From contig DCFV01000069.1 in NCBI GenBank assembly GCA_002314435.1, positions 1-23,178 of the forward strand: a DNA stretch of 23,178 bases, in the 5' to 3' direction. This stretch comes from Acidobacteriaceae bacterium UBA1795. Its GTDB lineage: Bacteria > Acidobacteriota > Terriglobia > Terriglobales > Acidobacteriaceae. The position numbers were made by a program, and so were the translations under genes. Of this stretch, positions 1-6,140 are shown piece by piece (position 1 is the first letter of the stretch; every line of letters begins with the position of its first letter). Below the pieces are notes generated by a model that did not search any database, had not been told where the DNA came from, and saw nothing but the letters and a program-made list of their open reading frames with translations.

Positions 1-173
1 TGCTCGCACACATCGAGCAGAAATCGCTTCAGCAGATCGGATCGGCCGAAGCCTCGGCTGCCGGCAATGCGGCAGGCTAGCAGCCACTCCTCCCGGTCTT
101 GCAGCAGCCTTGCACCCTGGGAGGCAGCGGAAGGTGGCGCTTCCGTAAGCGCGATGCCAGGCAGGTTTCGCAT
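1..173 (-). CDS. N-terminus of a probable winged-helix/TPR-type regulator (partial, runs off left edge)
   Basis: An open frame starts at ATG 171-173 on the minus strand and stays open to the window edge, giving 57 residues. Its second half (ACRIAGSRGFGRSDLLKRFL followed by LDVCE) resembles the opening helix of a large group of acidobacterial regulators, where a segment of the type 'I..S..F.RS..L..FL.YV.E' precedes a winged-helix domain and then TPR or other sensory repeats. No DNA-binding helix or TPR is visible because the gene is cut off. Upstream of the ATG there is a weak AGGGTGA that could serve as ribosome binding site and is also part of a repeated motif in this intergenic space. It is transcribed away from the TonB-dependent receptor. 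The regulator call is inferred from one conserved segment and is moderately sure only. Confidence 0.5.
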   Translation of the reverse strand, partial: MRNLPGIALTEAPPSAASQGARLLQDREEWLLACRIAGSRGFGRSDLLKRFLLDVCE

Positions 174-437
174 GTCTTCACCCTACGGCACGCTGGTAAA
201 TTTTCGGTAAACGCCGCGCGGAGCACAGCTCAAATCCCTTGAATTCACAGAGGGGTGAGGCAAGGGTGAACCTCGCCCATACACTGCGTGCACTTGCATT
301 CACCCCTTTACCGGCTTGCTGCATATCGCCATGCTCAGCAAGGGCACATGTGCCGTGCGTTCGATTCATGACCTACCTCCAGGCAGACCCAGTCCTGGCC
401 TCACAGCAACTTGCAACATACCTTTTGGAGCTCAACG
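174..437. promoter_or_regulatory. Divergent intergenic region with four GGGTGA(A) motif copies
   Basis: This is the non-coding space between the left-edge regulator and the TonB-dependent receptor, so it must hold promoters for both. Heptamer TTCACCC occurs at 177-183 and 299-305, its complement GGGTGAA at 264-270, and a one-mismatch copy GGGTGAG at 252-258. The outer pair AGGGGTGA (251-258) and TCACCCCT (300-307) is a perfect 8-bp inverted repeat. A second inverted repeat, CTTGCTG (315-321) with CAGCAAG (336-342), lies closer to the receptor. I could not place -10/-35 boxes with confidence. An operator role for the repeats is inference. Confidence 0.4.
427..430 (+). promoter_or_regulatory. 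Ribosome binding site that sets the receptor start
   Basis: GGAG at 427-430 lies seven bases before TTG 438. It favours that TTG over the in-frame TTG at 411, which would place the GGAG inside the gene and add nine residues ahead of a signal peptide that is already complete without them. Confidence 0.6.
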
Positions 438-3400
438 TTGAGACGCAAATCGTACCTGACAGTTCTTCTTCTCCTTCTCTGCGCACCCTTCGGCCGGGCG
501 CAGTTTGAGACATCGGCCGTTCTTGGCTTTGTGCGCGATGCTGCAGGCGCGCCTATTGGCGGCAGCAAGGTCACGCTGATCAACATCGCTACAAGCGTAG
601 CCGTCGTTACGACTTCGGGCGGCGATGGGCATTACCAGTTTCCTGACGTGCACGTGGGCCGCTACAAGATCACCGCGGCCGCGGTGGGTTTCAGTGATAC
701 GGTCACTGATCCATTCATCGTTGACGTGAATGCCCGGCAGAGGGTCGACGTGGCGCTTAAGATCGGCAGCGTCGCGGAGACAGTTACGGTCTCCGGCGCG
801 GCCACGCAACTGGAGAGCGAAACCAGCAGCACGGGCACCACCATCTCTGAAACCCAGGTGCGCGACCTGCCCCTCAATGGCCGTGCTTACGGCGATCTGA
901 CGACGCTCGCCCCCGGCGTGCGTCGCAACAATCTGGAGAACCAGTCCGTCACCAGCCGTGACGCTTCATTCAACGTCAACGGGCAGCGCTCAGAGTTCAA
1001 CAACTTCCTCCTCGATGGACTAGACAACAATGCATACGGAACGTCGAACCAGGGCTTCTCCAATCAGGCCATCCCGCCTTCGCCAGACGCCATCAACCAG
1101 TTCCGTGCCGAGACCAGCAACTACTCGGCCGAGTTCGGTCGCGCTTCCGGTGCCGTCATCAACGTGTCGATCAACAGCGGCTCAAACCAGTTGCACGGCA
1201 AGTTGTGGGAGTATCACCGCAACACGATCCTGAACGCCATCGGCCCGTTCGCCGCACCGGTCAGCGCCATCACCGGCAAATCGCAAAAGGCTGTGCTCAT
1301 CCGCAACCAGTTCGGCGGCTCGTTCGGTGGTCCTATCCTTCGCGACCGGCTCTTCTACTTTGCCGACTACGAAGGCAATCGCCAGATCCAGGGCCAATAC
1401 ACTACAGCTACCGTGCCCACCGATCTGCAGCGCCAGGGTATCTTTGAGACCACCGCTGGTGCTGCTGTGCCGCTGCGCAACCCTATCACCGGCACTGTCT
1501 ATGCCGATGGCATCGTCCCTCAGTCCGACTGGACACCGCTCGCCAAGCTGGTCATCAACGCGCTGCCCTCGGCCAACGTCTCCAACGCTTCCACTGCATA
1601 CGCCGCGAACAACTACGCATCGGTGCCGAAGGCCAGCCTGGTCGATGACAAGGGCGACGGTCGCCTCGACTACATCTGGAGCCCCCGCACCACCGTCTTC
1701 GGACGCTACAGCGACCACAAGGGCGACATCGTTGACGCCTCCACAATCCCCGGCGACGCGGGCGACGGCGGCAACGGAACCATCCACGCATATAACCGCC
1801 AGATCGCCGCAGGCGTGACGCACTCCTTCGGCACCAGCTCCGTGCTCGACGCCCGTATAGGGTTCACCTGGACCAAGGGCGGCAAGACGCCCTACCTTGC
1901 CGGCCAACAGAGCTTGAATACCCAGGCTGGCATCACCGGCTTGCCTACCGATCCGGCAGTCATCCGCCGCCTCAGCAACGAGAGTGTCACCAACTTCTCC
2001 ACATTTGGCGCGCAGACCTCCAATCCGCAATTCCAGAACCCATTCGTCATCAACCCCAAGGTCAACTATTCTCTCCAGCAGGGCCGCCACAGCATCAAGC
2101 TCGGTTGGGAATACCTCGCCATCAATACTCAGGTTGATGACTTCAACCCCGTTTACGGCTCAGAGTCCTTCGCCGGCGCCTTCAGCCAATACGGCAGCGG
2201 AACCAGCGACAAGGGGGCCGCCGAGGCCGCCTACCTCACCGACTTCCTCGTCGGTGCGCGCTCTACTTACGCCCTCAACAACTACCGCATCGTCAACTAT
2301 CACCAGTACATGAACTACTTCTATGTGCAGGACGACTGGAAGCTGCTGCCCTCGCTGACTGTGAACCTTGGCCTGCGCTATGAACTTGTCACACCGCAGT
2401 TTGTCGACGGCAACCATCTGGCCAACTTCGCCCCCTCCACCAATACGCTGATTCAGGCATCCAGCGGCTCGCTCTATAACCGCGCGTTGGTTCACACCCC
2501 CAAGCTTGACTTCGCGCCGCGCATCGGCATCGCCTATCAGCTCGACGCGAGGACCGTGATCCGTTCCGCCTATGGCGTCAGCTTCGACCAGTTCAACCGC
2601 GAGGGCGGCGAGAATTTGCTTGCCTACAACGGTCCCTACATCGTCAACTCATCGCTGACGCAGGTTGCGCCCTATGCCTGGTCTACCACCGGTAAGGCAC
2701 AGTCACTTTGCACCGGCGACAACTACAGCGGCTGCTTCCGTACCGTGGCGCAGGGTTACCCCACCAACTTCGTCGCTGCCAGCAACTTCAGCACCCTGCT
2801 TGCGCAGACGCGGTACATCCCCAAGGACATCCCGACCGGCTACGTGCAGTCATGGCATCTCGACGTGCAGCGTGAGTTTGCCCGGAACACGGTGCTGACC
2901 GTCTCTTATGTGGGCGAGCGCGGCGTCCACATCTGGGTGCTGGCCGACCTCAACCAAGCCTCACCCAACGCTGCTGGCGGCACGCTCAGCCTCCAGGCCC
3001 GCCGCCCCATCTCAACCTTTACCGGCATCGAGGAGTCTATCCCCGCAGGCTTCCTCAGCTACAACGGTTTGCAGACCAAGCTCGAGCATCGATTTGTCGG
3101 CGGCCTCTACCTGCTCAACTCCTTCACATGGTCGCACGCCATCGACAATGCTTCGGGCCATCTCGATACGCCCAACGGCGACAACTCCCGCGTAAACATA
3201 GCCAATCTGAATGGCGAGCGCGGGCAGTCGGCCTATAATCAACCCCTCAATGAAACGCTGAGCCTCGTATGGGATCTGCCCTTCGGCAACGGCCGCACGT
3301 TTGGCAGCCGCCTGCCGCGCGCGCTCGACACGGTACTCGGCGGCTGGCAGATGACCGCTATCAACATTGCCTCCAGCGGTCAGCCGGTCAACCTCAACTA

Positions 3401-3809
3401 CAGCCCCTCGGCCGCCTACGCGCTGAGCAGCCTGCTTACCCAGCGCCCGAACGTCTCGGGCAATCCCATCAACCCGTCGAGCAAGTGGACCAAGACTTCC
3501 ACGGCGCTCAATGGCTATCTCAGCTCCACCAACGTCACCGTCCCCACGGATGTAACCCATCCCTACGGCAATGCCGGGCGCAACTCGCTGCGCGATATGA
3601 CCTTCAACGAGCTCGATCTCGGCTTGCACAAAGGCTTCCGCCTCTGGAGCGAAAAATCCCTGCTGGATATCCGCGGCGAAGCGTTCAACGTCCTCAATCA
3701 CGTCAATTACCAGGCGCCCAACTCCAGTCGCAGCTCCTCCAGCTTCGGCTCCATCACATCCTTCTTCCCGCCTCGTCAGTTGCAGGTGGCCGCAAAGTTA
3801 TCCTTCTAA
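438..3809 (+). CDS. TonB-dependent receptor, Oar-like, with carboxypeptidase-regulatory domain
   Basis: Outer-membrane receptor of about 1,123 residues. I chose TTG 438 because GGAG lies seven bases upstream and the product then begins with a basic N-terminus and Leu run (MRRKSYLTVLLLLLCAPFGR, then AQ), a clean Sec signal peptide. Residues about 22-105 form the carboxypeptidase-regulatory-like beta sandwich (GFVRDAAGAPIGGSKVTL). A plug domain follows, with LPLNGRAYGDLTTLAPGV, FNVNGQRSEFNNFLLDG and the Oar-type EFGRASGAVINV. The rest is beta-barrel, ending in Phe (AAKLSF) as expected for Omp85-dependent assembly. Family knowledge: these receptors import, or are exposed to, large substrates using TonB energy; no substrate can be read from sequence. 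A phosphoesterase gene begins 16 bases after the stop, so the two are probably co-transcribed. No SusD-like partner is adjacent. Confidence 0.93.
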   Translation: MRRKSYLTVLLLLLCAPFGRAQFETSAVLGFVRDAAGAPIGGSKVTLINIATSVAVVTTSGGDGHYQFPDVHVGRYKITAAAVGFSDTVTDPFIVDVNARQRVDVALKIGSVAETVTVSGAATQLESETSSTGTTISETQVRDLPLNGRAYGDLTTLAPGVRRNNLENQSVTSRDASFNVNGQRSEFNNFLLDGLDNNAYGTSNQGFSNQAIPPSPDAINQFRAETSNYSAEFGRASGAVINVSINSGSNQLHGKLWEYHRNTILNAIGPFAAPVSAITGKSQKAVLIRNQFGGSFGGPILRDRLFYFADYEGNRQIQGQYTTATVPTDLQRQGIFETTAGAAVPLRNPITGTVYADGIVPQSDWTPLAKLVINALPSANVSNASTAYAANNYASVPKASLVDDKGDGRLDYIWSPRTTVFGRYSDHKGDIVDASTIPGDAGDGGNGTIHAYNRQIAAGVTHSFGTSSVLDARIGFTWTKGGKTPYLAGQQSLNTQAGITGLPTDPAVIRRLSNESVTNFSTFGAQTSNPQFQNPFVINPKVNYSLQQGRHSIKLGWEYLAINTQVDDFNPVYGSESFAGAFSQYGSGTSDKGAAEAAYLTDFLVGARSTYALNNYRIVNYHQYMNYFYVQDDWKLLPSLTVNLGLRYELVTPQFVDGNHLANFAPSTNTLIQASSGSLYNRALVHTPKLDFAPRIGIAYQLDARTVIRSAYGVSFDQFNREGGENLLAYNGPYIVNSSLTQVAPYAWSTTGKAQSLCTGDNYSGCFRTVAQGYPTNFVAASNFSTLLAQTRYIPKDIPTGYVQSWHLDVQREFARNTVLTVSYVGERGVHIWVLADLNQASPNAAGGTLSLQARRPISTFTGIEESIPAGFLSYNGLQTKLEHRFVGGLYLLNSFTWSHAIDNASGHLDTPNGDNSRVNIANLNGERGQSAYNQPLNETLSLVWDLPFGNGRTFGSRLPRALDTVLGGWQMTAINIASSGQPVNLNYSPSAAYALSSLLTQRPNVSGNPINPSSKWTKTSTALNGYLSSTNVTVPTDVTHPYGNAGRNSLRDMTFNELDLGLHKGFRLWSEKSLLDIRGEAFNVLNHVNYQAPNSSRSSSSFGSITSFFPPRQLQVAAKLSF

Positions 3810-3825
3810 ACAGAGGTTTTCGCAG

Positions 3826-4776
3826 ATGACGATTCTTAACCGGCGCCAGTTCGGTTCCATCGCTGCCGCCGCCGCAACCGCCAGCCTCACGCGCTCTCTT
3901 TGGGCGAGCGAGGCTGTGGCGCGGCCCGGCGGTCGTTGCTTCTACTTCGCACTTATCGCCGACACCCACATCATCGACAACTTCTACGTCAAAGGCAGTG
4001 AGAACGGCGTAGAAGACAACGAAAGCATCCTCGTCACCACGCCTCGCCTCACCGCCGCGCGCAACCTCATCAACTCGCTCACGCCGGCCATCGAGCAGGT
4101 CTTCGTCCTCGGGGACTACTTTCACAACTATCCGTCCACCGACTACGACTTCTACTTCAAGAACACCACGCGGCTCGACAACGCCAAAGCCATCACCGAC
4201 GGCTTCCGCATGCCCGTCCACCTCGGCTTTGGCAACCACGACTACGATGTCAAGCACGTCCCGCGCGAGTTGAGCCACCGCCTCTTCAAGGCCAAGTTCA
4301 ATGCAGACCCCTACTCCGTGCTCGACTACAAGGGATACAAGTTCCTCCACCTGAACAACTTTCTCGGCAGCACGCAGGACAACAAGGCCGCTGACTTCAA
4401 CCCCGGAACCGGCTCGCTCGGCGAAGAGCAGCTGCACTGGTTCGAGGCGCAGCTCCAGCAGCGCAAGCCCACCTTCGTCTTTGTGCATTACCCCCTCTTG
4501 GCTATCCAGCCCACCGAGTTCGGCGACTACGGCCTGCACCCGCTCCTGCGCAAGTACCAGGACACCATCCAACTCGTCGTCAGCGGACACGTGCACAAGT
4601 GGATCGACTTTGCCCACACATACGGCCCGCAGCACTACATCATGGCTGCTACACGCTACGATCCCAATGCCTACATGCTGATGGAGGTCGATCCCGACCG
4701 CGGAACCTGGCGCTTCATCAACGCCGATCTGGTCGAATGGTCTACGCACTACAGCAAGCCCTACCGCGCGGGCTAG
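3826..4776 (+). CDS. Tat-exported calcineurin-like metallophosphoesterase
   Basis: A 316-residue phosphoesterase likely acting in the periplasm or cell envelope. The N-terminus (TILNRRQFGSIAAAAATAS) has a twin-arginine NRRQF motif followed by an Ala-rich hydrophobic stretch, so the enzyme is probably exported folded with its metals. The calcineurin-like metal-site motifs appear in order: D46-T-H48, G96-D97, G136-N-H-D139, H221 in HYP, and G254-H-V-H257. This complete set argues for an active dinuclear metal enzyme. The substrate (phosphomonoester, phosphodiester or nucleotide) is not evident. ATG 3826 has GAGG at 3813-3816 upstream. It follows the TonB-dependent receptor by 16 bases, suggesting that it trims a phosphorylated ligand brought in by, or displayed near, that receptor; this is inference. 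The gene is followed by the rex promoter. Confidence 0.9.
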   Translation: MTILNRRQFGSIAAAAATASLTRSLWASEAVARPGGRCFYFALIADTHIIDNFYVKGSENGVEDNESILVTTPRLTAARNLINSLTPAIEQVFVLGDYFHNYPSTDYDFYFKNTTRLDNAKAITDGFRMPVHLGFGNHDYDVKHVPRELSHRLFKAKFNADPYSVLDYKGYKFLHLNNFLGSTQDNKAADFNPGTGSLGEEQLHWFEAQLQQRKPTFVFVHYPLLAIQPTEFGDYGLHPLLRKYQDTIQLVVSGHVHKWIDFAHTYGPQHYIMAATRYDPNAYMLMEVDPDRGTWRFINADLVEWSTHYSKPYRAG

Positions 4777-4829
4777 AGTCTCATCCCAATGCGCTCCGGC
4801 CACCCGCCGGGGCGCTCCCCGTTTGCCCG

Positions 4830-4843
4830 GTGATTCAGGTCAC
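4830..4843. promoter_or_regulatory. Candidate Rex operator upstream of rex
   Basis: GTGATTCAGGTCAC is an inverted repeat GTGA-N6-TCAC, the core of the known Rex operator (TTGTGA-N6-TCACAA). It ends 61 bases before the rex ATG. The flanking TT/AA of the consensus is absent (CG and TG here). The same core architecture occurs in front of adhE, a classic Rex target, which raises confidence. It would allow NADH-sensitive autoregulation. Confidence 0.5.
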
Positions 4844-4904
4844 TGTTCAAGGGAACAAGCCTGCGTACTCTCGCTGGGTGCCTTTCGATATATCTTTATC
4901 GGGT

Positions 4905-5618
4905 ATGAAGCCAGAGAAACACCTGCCCGGCGGCGCCATTCCCCAGGCCAGCCTTCGACGGCTGCCGCAATACCATCACTACCTCGTCGAACTTGAGGCG
5001 AAGGGAGTGAGCCGTGTCTCCACCAGTCTCATCGGTCGCGAGCTCAACCTCGTGCCCGTGCAGGTGCGCAAAGACCTGCAGTACACCGGCATTGTCGGCA
5101 GGCCCAAGACCGGCTATGAGGTCAAGGAACTTATCCAGACCATCGAGTCTTTTCTCGGCTGGAACAACGTCAACGAGGCATTCCTCGTCGGCGCCGGCAA
5201 TCTCGGCACAGCGTTGCTCGGTCACGAACGCTTTTCACGCTTCGGTCTCCGCATCGTTGCGGCCTTTGACACCGATGCTGCCAAGATAGGGAGCTGGATT
5301 CACGACAAGGCAGTGCTGCCGCTCGACAAGCTGCCCGAGCTGGCTGGTCGCATGGGCATCCACCTCGGCATCATCACCGCACCGGCTGAGGTGGCGCAGT
5401 CCGTTGCCGACCGCATGATTGAAGCCGGCATCCAAGCCATCTGGAACTTCGCGCCCGTCCGCCTGCGCGTGCCCGAGCGCATCTTCGTCCACAACGAAGA
5501 CCTCTACTCCTCGCTGGCCTCACTCTCCTGGAAGCTGGCCGCGCGCTTCCACACCGGCCTGCGCCATGAGAGCGACGACCTTGCCGAACCCGAGCCTCAG
5601 CGGTCTGTGCAGGAGTAG
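4905..5618 (+). CDS. rex: Redox-sensing transcriptional repressor Rex
   Basis: A 237-residue protein that represses fermentation and respiration genes when NAD+ dominates and leaves DNA when NADH rises. Residues about 10-75 are the winged helix (LRRLPQYHHYLVELEAKGVS, then STSLIGRELNLVPVQVRKDL and the wing GRPKTGYEV). The Rossmann nucleotide site is GAGNLGTALLGH, followed by the acidic strand end AAFDTD. The C-terminal FAPVRLRVPERIFVHNEDL plus the last helix is the domain-swap region of Rex dimers. Length matches the family (about 210-240). I chose ATG 4905 because it places the usual short leader before ASLRRLPQY; the open frame extends far upstream inside the phosphoesterase but that extension has no Rex similarity. 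A Rex-type operator lies 61 bases upstream. Its 3' end overlaps a hydrogenase remnant on the other strand by 22 bases. Confidence 0.93.
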   Translation: MKPEKHLPGGAIPQASLRRLPQYHHYLVELEAKGVSRVSTSLIGRELNLVPVQVRKDLQYTGIVGRPKTGYEVKELIQTIESFLGWNNVNEAFLVGAGNLGTALLGHERFSRFGLRIVAAFDTDAAKIGSWIHDKAVLPLDKLPELAGRMGIHLGIITAPAEVAQSVADRMIEAGIQAIWNFAPVRLRVPERIFVHNEDLYSSLASLSWKLAARFHTGLRHESDDLAEPEPQRSVQE

Positions 5619-6050
5619 CACGGATCACACGAAGCCTGAATCAGCGACGAGTCCGCCAGTTCCTGCCCCAGCACCGTAAATCGCACCGTCGCCATGTGCA
5701 TGAGGGTAGGCGTCCGCACGCGCACCCGCTCGGGAATTTCCGTTCCGTTCGACGTGATCTGGTAGAGCACTTCGCCGCGCGGAGCCTCTACTCGGCTCAC
5801 CGCCGTGCCAGCCGGAACATTGAAGCGCGCAGTAGTGGGCGGTGCCGTGTGGAATGGTTCTTCCGGAAGCGTGCTCACAGCCTGCCGCAGAATCCTGCAG
5901 ATCTCAATCATTCTCCTGCGCGCGCACAATCAGCCGCGCCTGCACGTTGCCCTCTGTCTCCACCTGCACATTGAATTCGAACCGTTCGTATGCCGCACAG
6001 GGAGGGGCCTTGCGCAGGTCCTGGCCCAGCCCCGAGGCGCACCTCGCCAT
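5597..6050 (-). pseudogene. Frameshifted C-terminal remnant of a group 4 [NiFe]-hydrogenase large subunit
   Basis: Two minus-strand frames together read as the last ~150 residues of an Ech/Hyc-type hydrogenase large subunit (homologous to NuoD). Fragment one (6050 to TGA at 5904-5906) gives MARCASGLGQDLRK, CAAYERFEFNV and VETEGNVQARLIVRAQEN. Fragment two is in another frame (from about 5911 to 5597) and continues directly with MIEICRILRQAV, then VSRVEAPRGEVLYQITSNG, ERVRVRTPT and a terminal DPCYSCTDR. The DPCxxC at the end is the distal nickel-ligand motif of hydrogenases; complex I NuoD lacks it. The proximal CxxC and about two thirds of the protein are missing, and a stop precedes fragment one. 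It lies just downstream of adhE on the same strand. The frameshift position, at about 5906-5912, could be a sequencing error, but the missing N-terminus could not. Group assignment is from memory of the motif. Confidence 0.7.
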
Positions 6051-6094
6051 GCCGTCGAGCTTTTCTCAGCACTTTTCAGTCCTACTTCACAGTT

Positions 6095-6133
6095 GCAGAG
6101 AAAGCGGGTTCTTCAGCCGCCCGCATTCTCTGC
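6095..6133 (-). terminator. Hairpin directly after adhE
   Basis: Arms GCAGAGAAAGCGGG (6095-6108) and CCCGCATTCTCTGC (6120-6133) pair over 14 bases with one mismatch and an 11-base loop. On the minus strand it starts eight bases after the adhE stop. There is no T-run behind it on that strand, so it may stabilise the mRNA 3' end rather than terminate on its own. Confidence 0.5.
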
Positions 6134-6140
6134 CATTGGC

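Noticed and set aside
1182..2090. 302-residue open frame on the minus strand inside the TonB receptor
   Set aside because: It is antisense to a clear receptor gene, has no recognisable domain, and its composition (Val/Gly/Asp-rich) is typical of the reverse of GC-rich coding DNA.
3754..4803. 349-residue minus-strand open frame over the phosphoesterase
   Set aside because: The plus strand carries intact metal-binding motifs of a known family; the antisense frame matches nothing I recognise.
4599..4904. 5' extension of the rex frame into the phosphoesterase gene
   Set aside because: The extension is out of frame with the phosphoesterase and has no Rex similarity; the Rex domain begins soon after ATG 4905.
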